The notes below the pieces were generated by a model, which did no database searches, was not told the origin of the DNA, and saw nothing but the letters and a program-made list of their open reading frames with translations. DNA of 64,000 nucleotides from Pseudooceanicola atlanticus. GTDB taxonomy: Bacteria > Pseudomonadota > Alphaproteobacteria > Rhodobacterales > Rhodobacteraceae. Location of the stretch: the NCBI RefSeq assembly GCF_000768315.1, contig NZ_AQQX01000001.1, positions 1 through 64,000 on the forward strand, written 5' to 3'. The position numbers were made by a program, and so were the translations under genes. Below are positions 8,879-17,657 of the stretch, in pieces (the first letter of the stretch is position 1; each line of letters opens with the position of its first letter).

Positions 8879-9529
8879 TCAGCGCAGACGCGTGAGGGTC
8901 ACGTAGCCGAGCGCCGGGCTGACCAGTTGCCGCGCCTGTACGATCGTCTGACCCGACACCGTGTAGGTGTTGATAAAACTCAGATCGCCATCGCTGCATG
9001 TTTCCGACATCTCGGTTTTCGCCTTGGTCCGGGACGTCACGCGGATATCGCAGGTTGCGTTGATCGTGGTGATGGTATCCTCGGGCGTGAGGTAGCGCAT
9101 CACATGCTGCGCGCGTCCTTCCTTGCCGGCCAGGATGAGACCGATGGTCTGCATGGCATCGGAAGACATCAAGTCCTGCCCGAAGCCGCGGGTGCCGGTC
9201 AGGAAGCCGTTGACCAGAGTAAAGGACCGGCGGTTCGCGCTGCCCCAGGTGGTGTGCACGCCGTTGGTCTCGATGGGCTGGACAGTGCCAATCACGCCAG
9301 ACGACGGGATCTGGATCATCGTCACCGGGCCCTGGATTGTGGCAAGCGCCTGCTGCGCCACCTGGGTCGGGTCTGCCGGCGTCGTGTCCTGTGGGGTCAG
9401 TCGTGCCTTGATGGCCTTGCCGGTCAGGAGGAGCGGATTGCTTTGCCCTTCAGAGCCACAGCCGGACAGTGCCCCCAGCATGGCGACAAGGCCCGCGGCA
9501 CGGGCGAGGGAGGTCATGATACCTGTCAT
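8879..9529 (-). CDS. YjbF/GfcB family lipoprotein (group 4 capsule / exopolysaccharide)
   Basis: 216 residues from the first ATG. The N-terminus is a lipoprotein signal with lipobox LSGC near residue 24-27. The body (NPLLLTGKAIKARL, then GFGQDLMSSDA) matches the YjbF family, lipoproteins of the yjbEFGH/gfcABCDE exopolysaccharide system. The ATG at 9529 overlaps the stop of the upstream yjbH-like gene (ATGA), showing translational coupling; an internal ATG at 9517 would give a shorter signal peptide. Expected to be anchored in the outer membrane facing the periplasm. Confidence 0.8.
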   Translation of the reverse strand: MTGIMTSLARAAGLVAMLGALSGCGSEGQSNPLLLTGKAIKARLTPQDTTPADPTQVAQQALATIQGPVTMIQIPSSGVIGTVQPIETNGVHTTWGSANRRSFTLVNGFLTGTRGFGQDLMSSDAMQTIGLILAGKEGRAQHVMRYLTPEDTITTINATCDIRVTSRTKAKTEMSETCSDGDLSFINTYTVSGQTIVQARQLVSPALGYVTLTRLR

Positions 9530-11646
9530 CTCCAGAATTTCCCCCAGCTCTTGGCCATGTCGGGTTGGTGCGTCTCGCGGATGCGATCATAAAGCCGCCC
9601 GTTCACGTTCAGCCGCGCACCACCATCGCGGGTCAGCGACTGGACCTCGATGTTCTGCTTGCGGGTCGAAGACTGGCCGGTTGCCCAATCAAGTGGCACG
9701 GTGATCCGAATGCCCTTGTCGAAGGACCCTTCGCCGAAATTCTGCGCAGACACGTTGGTCTTGGTGGCATAGGCGCCGACGCGCCAGCCATTGGCGAATT
9801 CGCGGTCCAGCGAGACGGTCGCGCCGTAATCGCCAGCGAGGTAACGCCCGACATCCAGCTGCCCGTGGAAGCCGTTGCCGAAATCGTAATAGGCGGAGAC
9901 ATGGCCGGTCAGGACATCGTAGTTCTGAACCCCGAAGAGCCGGTCATAGTCGCGCTTGGCGACATAGTTGGCCTCGACCCCGAGGGCGAGGCGGCTGTCG
10001 ACGGGTTTCCACAGCAATTCACCCGAGACACCGGCATACATCGGTTCGAGATAGCCCATGGTCACGCGGCTGTAGAGGTTTGATCCCGGGCGGCCGTACT
10101 TGGCAAGCGTCAGGTAGTCGATGCCGGGGCGGTGACCCTGGTTGTACTGCTTGAAATCCGACCGCACGACGGGCGGCGGGTTGGGCGAGGCAAAGTTCGG
10201 CGGCAGCGTGTTGATGTTCGACAGGTTCCCGACCAGCCGCGAGGAGACAGAGCCTTCCGCCACCCAGCCGGGCGCAAAATTGTAGCTTGCGTCAAGCTTG
10301 AGCCCGATATCGAGCCGAGCCGGGTTGACCGGGTCGAAAACGCCGAGCTTGGCGTAGGGCCCAAAGCTCCAGTCGAAGCGAGGATAACCAGCCTGGCTGT
10401 CCTGGTAGAGCGCGCGGTTTTCAAGTCCGTCGGTGAACTCGGCGCGGGCGAGGATCGCGTTGGCGTCGCTGTTCTCCAGCGCCTCGATATCGCTGCGCTT
10501 CAGACGGACAGAGCTGACGGGCACACCCTTGTAGGTCTGCGTGACAACGAAGGTTTCCACCGAGGCGGGCAGCGTCCGCGTCATCGCGCGTGCGGTGCGG
10601 CCCACCAGCTGCGGCGTATTTCCGTAGGTTTCGTTGCGAACGACGACCTGCGCGGTGCTGCCGGTCAACCGCACGGCCTCTGCCTCGACCCCTTGCGAGG
10701 CGAGCAGGGTGCTCAGGCCGTTCGCTGCGGTCTGCTGTTTGGCGGGGTCGCTGGCCCAGCCCAGATCAGCGGCCGAGGCGCGGCGCACGGCCACGGGCAA
10801 CGGTGCCTGTTCGACGGAACCGGGGCCAGAGCTGCGCGGGTTCAGAGCGAATTTCAGCGCGACCCCCAGTTCGGAGCCGTACATGTAATAGGCCGAGAGA
10901 GAGGTCGAGCGGTTGAAGTCGTAGGTCAGCCCGACATTCCAGGGCGATTTGCGCTGGAACATGTTCGAGGTGACGGTTTCGTCTGGATAGGCATCCGACG
11001 AGTATTCCACCATGAACTTCAGCTTGTCGGTCGCCTGGTAGCTGATGCCGCCGAAGGCTGCGACGGGGCCGCGGAACCAGCGGTCATAGGTCGGAACACC
11101 GCCCGTCCCAAGAAGTGCTGTCGGACGCGTGCCCGTGCTGCTGAACGAATTGAAAGAGCCAAGCCGCCCCCAGCCAAGACCACCGGTGACACGCAGGCGG
11201 CCATCCATGAAGCCTTTGGTTGCGGTGATGTATTCAGCGCCGTAAAGGCCCGTGCCGATCATGTCCCGCAGCCCGACCTTCACCGCCGGGTTGTACTGAC
11301 CTTCGCGCAGCACCTGGTAGGACAGGTCGAAGGACCGGTCGTAATAGGTCGGGTAGATCTGGCCGCGCACCGGGACCTGCAGCCCCTTCAGAGCGGAGTA
11401 CCGGAAGGACCCCGAAAGGCGCGGTGTGATCTGGAACGTAAGTGTGGTTCGGGTGGTCCCGCCGAAATGCGCTATGGTCGTGGACAGTTCGGCATCAGGC
11501 GCGACTTCGGCCGTGGGCATGTCGATCAGACCGCCGGGCGTGCCGTATGTGTTGGTGCTGGTCGTCACCAGGGACTGAGCAAAAAGCGGCGCCGGTACGA
11601 GTGCAATAAGCCCGCAAGCAAGACCGTTCAAAAGGCGGCGTTTCAA
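9526..11646 (-). CDS. YjbH/GfcD family outer-membrane exopolysaccharide protein
   Basis: About 706 residues. The signal peptide MKRRLLNGLACGLIALVPAP..FAQ is followed by a PSNTYGTPGGLIDMPTA-like start, then long beta-barrel-like sequence with many aromatic girdle patterns (VGLRDMIGTGLYGAEY, then LGVEANYVAKRDYDRLFG). Both are typical of the YjbH family, predicted outer-membrane porin-like partners in exopolysaccharide export. I chose TTG at 11646 because GGAG lies six bases upstream and it starts the signal peptide exactly. The open frame runs on to an ATG at 11742, and a GTG at 11658 is also possible. A separate yjbG-like gene is not present here. Confidence 0.8.
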   Translation of the reverse strand: MKRRLLNGLACGLIALVPAPLFAQSLVTTSTNTYGTPGGLIDMPTAEVAPDAELSTTIAHFGGTTRTTLTFQITPRLSGSFRYSALKGLQVPVRGQIYPTYYDRSFDLSYQVLREGQYNPAVKVGLRDMIGTGLYGAEYITATKGFMDGRLRVTGGLGWGRLGSFNSFSSTGTRPTALLGTGGVPTYDRWFRGPVAAFGGISYQATDKLKFMVEYSSDAYPDETVTSNMFQRKSPWNVGLTYDFNRSTSLSAYYMYGSELGVALKFALNPRSSGPGSVEQAPLPVAVRRASAADLGWASDPAKQQTAANGLSTLLASQGVEAEAVRLTGSTAQVVVRNETYGNTPQLVGRTARAMTRTLPASVETFVVTQTYKGVPVSSVRLKRSDIEALENSDANAILARAEFTDGLENRALYQDSQAGYPRFDWSFGPYAKLGVFDPVNPARLDIGLKLDASYNFAPGWVAEGSVSSRLVGNLSNINTLPPNFASPNPPPVVRSDFKQYNQGHRPGIDYLTLAKYGRPGSNLYSRVTMGYLEPMYAGVSGELLWKPVDSRLALGVEANYVAKRDYDRLFGVQNYDVLTGHVSAYYDFGNGFHGQLDVGRYLAGDYGATVSLDREFANGWRVGAYATKTNVSAQNFGEGSFDKGIRITVPLDWATGQSSTRKQNIEVQSLTRDGGARLNVNGRLYDRIRETHQPDMAKSWGKFWR

Positions 11647-11769
11647 TGAATTCTCCGTCACACCCGAGTGGTTTTGCCACTCTAGTAGAGGGAGTCTGCA
11701 AATCATAGGGCCGAAGCGGTCTGTAGCGTTATTTGGCTTCATTCACTGTGGCCTTGTTCACATGGTTTG

Positions 11770-13296
11770 TCAGGAAAGCAGGAAACCGAGCAACGCGGCA
11801 CCGCCTGCACCCAGACCGATCCCAAGGCCGAGCCAGGGCCAGATACGGCGGCGCGGCTGGGTTTCGGGGCGGTCGACCTGGGCCATCAGGGCGCGCTCGA
11901 CCAGTCGCGGCAGGCGCGGGCCGAAGCGGGCTAGGACCTCGGCGGTCTGGCCAAGGTCACGGGCCAGGGCGCGGGGGCCAAGGTTGCGGCGAATGTATTC
12001 CTCGACCACGGGCCGGGCGATTTCCCAGATGTTGATCTGAGGGGACAGGCTGCGCGCGACGCCTTCGACAACGACCATCGTGCGTTGCAGCAGGATCAGC
12101 TCGGTCCGAGTTTCCATGCCGAAGCGTTCGGTCACGTCGAACAGGTAGGACAACAGCCGGCCCATCGAGATCTTGGTGGCATCCATGCCAAAGATCGGCT
12201 CGCCCACGGCGCGTAGGGCGCGGGCGAATTCATCGACATCCTGATGCGCGGGAACATAGCCCGCCTCGAAATGGACCTTGGCGACCCGGTCGTAGTCGCG
12301 CTTGATGAAGCCGTAGAGAATCTCGGCATAGACCCGGCGGGTATATTCGTCGATATGGCCCATGATCCCGAAATCATAGGCGATGATCTTGCCGTCGGGT
12401 GCGACCTTCAGGTTCCCCTGATGCATGTCCGCGTGGAAGAACCCGTCGCGCAGCGCGTGGTTCAGGAACAGCGTCAGAACCTGCGCGCCCAGCCGGTTGC
12501 GGTCATGGCCCGCGGCATCCAGCGCGTCGTTGTCGCCCATCGACGTGCCTTCGACCCAGCTCATCGTCATGACCCGGCGCGAACTTTGCTGCCAGCGGAT
12601 GCGCGGCAGGCCGAACCCGTCGTCATGTTCGGTATTGGACGCGAAGGTGGAGGCAGAGGCGGCTTCAAGCCTCAGGTCCAGCTCGCCTTTCACGACGCCG
12701 TCGAAATGGGCGATCACGTCGCTGGGTCGCAGCCGGCGCGACGCGGGCGACAGGAATTCGATGATCGAAGCGGCGAGGTAGAATGCATCGATATCGCGGC
12801 GGAAGGCCTTTTCGATACCGGGGCGCAGAACCTTGACGGCGACCGCCTCTCCGGTTTCGCGAAGCCGGGCCTTGTGCACCTGCGCGATGGACGCGGCGGC
12901 GACCGGTTCGGAAAATTCGGAGTAGAGGTCATCGACCGGATGGTCGAGCTCTTCCTCGATCGTGGCCTTGGCGGTGGCGATCGGAAAGGGCGGCAGGCGG
13001 TCCTGCAGAACCCGCAGTTGCACGGCCAGGTCATCGCCCACGAGGTCGGGCCGGGTCGACAGGACCTGGCCGAACTTGATGTAGGCCGGGCCAAGCGCGG
13101 TCAGTGCCCGGGTCGCGGGCGGCATGGTGGTGTCGCCCTTGGCGCCTAGCCACTGAAAGGGCCAGCCGACGATCCGCGCGGCCATCCGCAGCAGCGGCGG
13201 CGCGTCATAGGCATCCAGCACGACCTTCATCGCGCCGGTTCGTTCCAGGGTCGCGCCGGTGCGCACAAGGCGCCAGATATTGTGGGGGCCTCGCAT
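11770..13296 (-). CDS. ubiB: UbiB, ABC1/ADCK-type kinase required for ubiquinone synthesis
   Basis: 508 residues, normal for UbiB. Visible are the KxGQ-type helix (AYIKFGQVLSTRPDL), the ATP-binding lysine segment EAVAVKVLRPG, the catalytic-loop-like DMHQGNLKV and the metal-binding YDFGIMG. Two hydrophobic segments at the C-terminus (WPWLGLGIGLGAGGAALLGFL) anchor it in the inner membrane. The family is needed for aerobic ubiquinone synthesis as an ATPase/kinase-like accessory, not as the hydroxylase once assumed. It follows ubiE by three bases, so the two are cotranscribed. Confidence 0.93.
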   Translation of the reverse strand: MRGPHNIWRLVRTGATLERTGAMKVVLDAYDAPPLLRMAARIVGWPFQWLGAKGDTTMPPATRALTALGPAYIKFGQVLSTRPDLVGDDLAVQLRVLQDRLPPFPIATAKATIEEELDHPVDDLYSEFSEPVAAASIAQVHKARLRETGEAVAVKVLRPGIEKAFRRDIDAFYLAASIIEFLSPASRRLRPSDVIAHFDGVVKGELDLRLEAASASTFASNTEHDDGFGLPRIRWQQSSRRVMTMSWVEGTSMGDNDALDAAGHDRNRLGAQVLTLFLNHALRDGFFHADMHQGNLKVAPDGKIIAYDFGIMGHIDEYTRRVYAEILYGFIKRDYDRVAKVHFEAGYVPAHQDVDEFARALRAVGEPIFGMDATKISMGRLLSYLFDVTERFGMETRTELILLQRTMVVVEGVARSLSPQINIWEIARPVVEEYIRRNLGPRALARDLGQTAEVLARFGPRLPRLVERALMAQVDRPETQPRRRIWPWLGLGIGLGAGGAALLGFLLS

Positions 13297-13299
13297 GGC

Positions 13300-14046
13300 T
13301 CAGATCTTCCAGCCGGAGTGCAGCGCGGCGATGCCGAGCGTCAGGTTGCGGTACTTGGCCTGTTCGAACCCGGCGGTGCGGACCATCTGGAGGAACGTCT
13401 CCTGATCCGGGAAACGCCGAATGGATTCGACAAGGTACTGATAGCTGTCGCGGTCATTGGCGATGATCTGGCCCATGGCAGGGATCATGTTGAACGAATA
13501 GCGGTCATAGGCCCATTGCAGCGCCGGCGTCGGGATCTGCGAGAATTCCAGCACCATCAGGCGGCCGCCGGGCTTGAGGACGCGATAGGCCTCGGCCAGG
13601 GCATCTTCGGGGCGGGTGACGTTCCGGATGCCGAAGCTGATCGTGTAGACGTCGAAGGAATTGTCGGCGAAGGGCAATGCCATCGCGTCCCCGACCACCC
13701 AGTCGAGACTGTCGGCCATCCTTTCGGCCTCGGCCCGCTTGCGGCCCTCGACGAGCATCGGTTCGGTCAGGTCCAGAACGGTGGCATGGCCATAGCCCGC
13801 CCGTTTCAGGAACCGGAAGGAGATATCCCCGGTCCCGCCCGCGACATCCAGCAGGCGCTGACCGGCGCGCGGAGCGATCCAGTCCATCATCGCGTCCTTC
13901 CACAGACGGTGGATGCCAAGGCTCATCGCATCGTTCATCACGTCATAGCGGGAGGCGACAGACCCGAAGACCCCCTGAACGCGCCCGGCCTTTTCCGACT
14001 CGGGGACGGTTTCAAACCCGAAATGCGTGGTTTTCTGGTCGCTCAT
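13300..14046 (-). CDS. ubiE: UbiE, 2-polyprenyl-1,4-benzoquinol C-methyltransferase
   Basis: 248 residues. It has the class I SAM-binding motif [16 protein letters not shown], the family signature [20 protein letters not shown] and the late motif [13 protein letters not shown]. It methylates the demethoxyquinol intermediate in ubiquinone synthesis. The frame stays open upstream because it is antisense to mutM; the ATG at 14046 gives the family N-terminus ([14 protein letters not shown]). It starts 219 bases from the divergent mutM and leads the ubiE-ubiB operon. Confidence 0.95.
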   Translation of the reverse strand: MSDQKTTHFGFETVPESEKAGRVQGVFGSVASRYDVMNDAMSLGIHRLWKDAMMDWIAPRAGQRLLDVAGGTGDISFRFLKRAGYGHATVLDLTEPMLVEGRKRAEAERMADSLDWVVGDAMALPFADNSFDVYTISFGIRNVTRPEDALAEAYRVLKPGGRLMVLEFSQIPTPALQWAYDRYSFNMIPAMGQIIANDRDSYQYLVESIRRFPDQETFLQMVRTAGFEQAKYRNLTLGIAALHSGWKI

Positions 14047-14265
14047 GATCTGTTCCGTTGCGGCTGAATTCGCGCTTGAACCCAGTGCCATAGTTGGGAC
14101 GGAAGGACAAACCGTCAAATCGGCACAGGCCCAATGCGCGGCTTTGTCCCTGTCGAGGGTCCTGTTGGGCCCGCTCGCGGGGTTTTCAGGTCCGGCCATC
14201 TGGCCAAGCCTGCCGCGCCGTGGAATACCCTTTCGGTCAACAGGTTCCAGGGACACGCCGCTACC

Positions 14266-15117
14266 ATGCCCGAATTGCCCGAAGTCGAAACCGTCCGCAC
14301 CGGCCTGAGCCCGGCGATGGAGGGGGCCGTGATTGAAAAGGCCGAGGTGAACCGCCCGGACCTGCGCTGGCCCTTTCCGCCGGACATGGCCGCCCGGCTG
14401 ACCGGGGCGCGGGTCGACCGGCTGCGGCGACGGTCGAAATACATCCTGGCCGATCTGGACCGGGGCGAGACCCTGCTGATCCACCTCGGCATGTCGGGAC
14501 GGATGACCGTGTCGGGCGATCCGCTGGGGCGGTTCGTACATGACCACCCGGCGCCGGAAAAACACGATCACGTCGTCTTTCACATGGCCAATGGCGCGCG
14601 CATCACCTTCAACGACCCGCGCCGCTTCGGGGCGATGGACCTGTTCGCCACGTCGGACGGAGAGGCGCATCCGCTGCTCGCCTCGCTGGGGCCCGAACCT
14701 TTCGGCAACGCCTTTTCCGAACCCTACCTGATCGCCGCGCTGAAACCGCGCCGGACGCCGATCAAGGCCGCGCTGCTGGACCAGCGCGTGGTGGCGGGGC
14801 TGGGTAATATCTACGTCTGCGAAGCCTTGTTTCGCGCAGGTATCGCCCCGACCCGCAGATGTGACCGGATTGCCGCCGATCGGATCGCCAGCCTGGTTCC
14901 GATCATCCGGGATGTTCTGAACCGGGCGATCGCCGCCGGGGGATCATCGCTCAAGGATTTTCGGCAAGCCGATGGAGAGCTGGGATATTTCCAGCATTCC
15001 TTCGATGTCTACGGCCGCGAGGGAGAGCCCTGCCGCACCCCCGGCTGCGGCGAGACGATTCGGCGGATCGTGCAATCCGGACGGTCCACTTTCTACTGTT
15101 CGCAATGCCAAAGATAA
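14266..15117 (+). CDS. mutM: formamidopyrimidine-DNA glycosylase (Fpg/MutM)
   Basis: 283 residues. It begins [14 protein letters not shown], giving the catalytic N-terminal proline after Met removal and the following glutamate. It contains the [10 protein letters not shown] segment, the helix-two-turn-helix [17 protein letters not shown], and a C-terminal zinc finger with four cysteines (CxxxxC then CSQC). It removes oxidised purines such as 8-oxoguanine in base-excision repair. The longer in-frame start is rejected because only this ATG yields the mandatory N-terminal Pro. It is divergent from ubiE and followed by an enoyl-CoA hydratase, an order common in Rhodobacterales. Confidence 0.96.
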   Translation: MPELPEVETVRTGLSPAMEGAVIEKAEVNRPDLRWPFPPDMAARLTGARVDRLRRRSKYILADLDRGETLLIHLGMSGRMTVSGDPLGRFVHDHPAPEKHDHVVFHMANGARITFNDPRRFGAMDLFATSDGEAHPLLASLGPEPFGNAFSEPYLIAALKPRRTPIKAALLDQRVVAGLGNIYVCEALFRAGIAPTRRCDRIAADRIASLVPIIRDVLNRAIAAGGSSLKDFRQADGELGYFQHSFDVYGREGEPCRTPGCGETIRRIVQSGRSTFYCSQCQR

Positions 15118-15182
15118 CTTGATCCGAAGGGGCAAAGTGTTAGGGAATCGCGGCTAACACTCACAACTGGATGTCCAAATAG

Positions 15183-15959
15183 ATGGCTTACGAGACGATT
15201 ATCGTCGAGATTGAGGACCACATCGCGCTGGTCAAACTCAACCGTCCGGACGCGATGAACGCGCTGAACACGAAACTTCTGGGCGAACTGGCCGATGCGC
15301 TGACCGCTGCCCAGGGCAACGACAAGGTGCGCTGCATCGTCCTGACCGGCAGCGAAAAGGCCTTTGCCGCCGGCGCCGATATCAAGATGATGAGCGAGAT
15401 GAGCTTTACCGACGTGTTCGGTGGCGATCTGTTTGCAACCGAAACCGGCGCGATCACGCGTGTCCGCAAGCCGATCATCGCGGCCGTGTCGGGCTATGCC
15501 CTGGGCGGCGGCTGCGAACTGGCCATGATGTGCGATTTCATCATCGCGGCCGACAATGCCAAGTTCGGCCAGCCCGAGATCAACCTTGGCGTCATCGCCG
15601 GTATCGGCGGCACCCAACGTCTGACCCGCGCCATCGGCAAGGCCAAGGCGATGGACATGAACCTGACCGGCCGCTTCATGGATGCCGAAGAGGCAGAGCG
15701 TTCGGGCCTCGTGTCCCGTGTCGTGCCCGCGAAAAAGCTGATGGACGAAGCCATGAGCGCCGCTGCGAAGATCGCCGAGAAGTCGATGATTTCCGTGATG
15801 GCCGCGAAAGAGGCCGTGAACCGGTCCTTCGAAGTGCCGCTGCAGGAAGGTCTGCTGTTCGAACGCCGCCTGTTCAACTCGCTCTTCGCTACGGATGACC
15901 AGACCGAGGGCATGAATGCCTTCCTTGAAAAGCGCGAACCTCAGTTCCGCGACCGCTGA
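15183..15959 (+). CDS. enoyl-CoA hydratase (crotonase family)
   Basis: 258 residues. Family features include the oxyanion-hole segment [12 protein letters not shown], a second one in [16 protein letters not shown], and the catalytic glutamates in [12 protein letters not shown] and [11 protein letters not shown]. All key positions are intact, so a true short-chain enoyl-CoA hydratase adding water to 2-enoyl-CoA is the best call. It follows mutM by 65 bases on the same strand. Confidence 0.92.
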   Translation: MAYETIIVEIEDHIALVKLNRPDAMNALNTKLLGELADALTAAQGNDKVRCIVLTGSEKAFAAGADIKMMSEMSFTDVFGGDLFATETGAITRVRKPIIAAVSGYALGGGCELAMMCDFIIAADNAKFGQPEINLGVIAGIGGTQRLTRAIGKAKAMDMNLTGRFMDAEEAERSGLVSRVVPAKKLMDEAMSAAAKIAEKSMISVMAAKEAVNRSFEVPLQEGLLFERRLFNSLFATDDQTEGMNAFLEKREPQFRDR

Positions 15960-15961
15960 TC

Positions 15962-16780
15962 CTATAGCGCCAGAAGCCGCCGGTTGACGTCATCGGCGGC
16001 TTCGTAGGGCACCCAGTGCCCGACACCGGGCAGAAGGGTAAACTCTGCCGCCCCCTCCAGTTTTTCGACAAGCGATTGCCGTTCCGGCAGATGCCGCCAG
16101 CACAGGGCGTCGTGATCGCCATAGATAACCGACAGCTTGCCCGCGCGTTGCGACAGGTACGCGAGCACGTCGATGCCATGGAAAATCCCGCGATACCGTC
16201 CGCGCGCCCGTTCGGCGTGGGACATCTGGATCGCCGCCGCTTCGTCCGTCACCTTGGCGGGGTCGTGGATCATCAGCATCGCGACATTGTTGCGATGCGC
16301 CGCCAGCCGGTCCGCGGGATCGGGCAGGCCGCGCCATTTCTGCAATTGATCCGTGACCGGGTGCACCTTGCCCAGCACCGGAGAGCCCAGCATCACGTAA
16401 TCCGGCCCGTTGATCCCGTGCGCGAACAGCGAGAGCCCGATGACGCTGCCAAAGGAAAATCCGGCGATCCGCACCGGCCCGTCGGTCAGCGCGCGGATCC
16501 CCGGAACCAGCAGCGCGCCGTAGGCATCCAGGCTGGTCGTTTCGAAACTGTCGGAATCGCCGAAGGCGGGCAGGTCGGGCACGATCACGCGGTAACGTTC
16601 GGACAACGGGCCAATATTGCGCGCCCAGTGCATCCAGGACCCGCTGCCGCCATGCAGCAGGATCAGCGGTTCTCCCTCGCCCCAGCTGCGCCAGTGGATC
16701 GCGACATCGCCCGCCGGAATCACGTCGTGCCGGGCGCTCTGGTCGAGGTCGGTAATCCATTGCGGCAGGGTCGGGTTCAT
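15962..16780 (-). CDS. alpha/beta hydrolase
   Basis: 272 residues. The fold is shown by the LILLHGGSGSWMHWARN oxyanion loop, the nucleophile elbow GFSFGS, and the late histidine in LPGVGHWVPYEAADDV. Ser, acid and His of a catalytic triad can therefore be placed. There is no signal peptide. It is convergent with the enoyl-CoA hydratase (two-base gap) and divergent from an SDR gene 88 bases away with a palindrome between them, so the hydrolase and SDR may respond to one regulator. The substrate is unknown; an ester or a ring-cleavage product is typical. Confidence 0.85.
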   Translation of the reverse strand: MNPTLPQWITDLDQSARHDVIPAGDVAIHWRSWGEGEPLILLHGGSGSWMHWARNIGPLSERYRVIVPDLPAFGDSDSFETTSLDAYGALLVPGIRALTDGPVRIAGFSFGSVIGLSLFAHGINGPDYVMLGSPVLGKVHPVTDQLQKWRGLPDPADRLAAHRNNVAMLMIHDPAKVTDEAAAIQMSHAERARGRYRGIFHGIDVLAYLSQRAGKLSVIYGDHDALCWRHLPERQSLVEKLEGAAEFTLLPGVGHWVPYEAADDVNRRLLAL

Positions 16781-16840
16781 GTCACGCCTTTCAGGGAACG
16801 ATCTGCCCCGCTTCTAGGAGCGGGCGGCAGGATTGACAAG

Positions 16841-16856
16841 AAATGGTATGCCATTT
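16841..16856. promoter_or_regulatory. palindrome upstream of the SDR gene (possible operator)
   Basis: AAATGG-TATG-CCATTT is a perfect 6-4-6 inverted repeat just ahead of the SDR ribosome-binding site, with a TTGACA at 16833-16838 beside it. The TGGTATGCCA core resembles GntR-type sites, but no such regulator is encoded nearby. Confidence 0.4.
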
Positions 16857-16868
16857 GGGAGGAGCATG

Positions 16869-17654
16869 ATGGAAATTGCGGGAAAGGTGGCCATTGTCAC
16901 CGGCGGTGCACAGGGGATCGGCGCGGCCTTGGCGCGGGCGCTGTTGCGGGATGGCGCGACCCATGTCCATGTCTGTGACCTGGACGGAGAGGGCGCCGCC
17001 CGCGTCGCGGAGGAGATCGGAGGAACCGGATCCCGCGTCGACGTGCGGGACGGTGCCCAGATCGAAGCCATGATAGACAAGGTCGAAGAGGATCACGGCC
17101 CGGTCGATCTGATGTGTTCCAATGCCGGGATCGCCAACGGGTTCGACCCGGCAGTGGTCAATGCCGCCGGGGCCTCTGCCGAGGAATGGCAGGCCGCATG
17201 GGAGGTCAACGTGATGGCCCATATCCATGCCGCCCGAATTCTCGTACCCCGGATGATCGCGCGGGGCGGCGGCCATTTTCTGCATACCATAAGCGCCGCG
17301 GGCCTGCTGAGCCAGATCGGCAGCGCCACCTATTCGACGACCAAGCACGCCGCGGTGGGCTTTGCCGAAAACCTGGCAATCTCGCATCGGGACGAGGGGA
17401 TCCGGGTGTCGATCCTGTGTCCGCAGGGCGTGGCCACCCCGATGCTCAGCGGGATCGGTGGCGACGGCCCGCAATCCGGTGACGGTGTCCTGACCGCAGA
17501 GGCCGTGGCGGATTCCGCGTTGGACGGCATTCGGAACGAGGACTTCCTGATCCTGCCGCATCCGCAGGTGCAGGGCTACATGGAGGCCAAGGTATCGAAT
17601 TACGGCCGCTGGATCGGCGGTATGGCCAAGTTCCAGCGCCAGTTCCGCGGCTGA
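16869..17654 (+). CDS. short-chain dehydrogenase/reductase (SDR)
   Basis: 261 residues. Classical SDR motifs are present: nucleotide-binding [12 protein letters not shown], the CSNAGIAN strand, serine in [12 protein letters not shown], and the YSTTKHA catalytic Tyr/Lys pair. D in CDLDGEG after the second strand favours NAD(H). The ATG at 16869 is preferred over the adjacent one at 16866 because of its spacing from GGGAGGAG. It probably oxidises or reduces a hydroxyl/keto group in a catabolic route; the substrate is not evident. Confidence 0.88.
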   Translation: MEIAGKVAIVTGGAQGIGAALARALLRDGATHVHVCDLDGEGAARVAEEIGGTGSRVDVRDGAQIEAMIDKVEEDHGPVDLMCSNAGIANGFDPAVVNAAGASAEEWQAAWEVNVMAHIHAARILVPRMIARGGGHFLHTISAAGLLSQIGSATYSTTKHAAVGFAENLAISHRDEGIRVSILCPQGVATPMLSGIGGDGPQSGDGVLTAEAVADSALDGIRNEDFLILPHPQVQGYMEAKVSNYGRWIGGMAKFQRQFRG

Positions 17655-17657
17655 GCC

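Noticed and set aside
10132-11649. A 505-codon plus-strand open frame
   Set aside because: It lies antisense to the yjbH-like gene and shows no domain or signal; codon pattern is that of a shadow frame.
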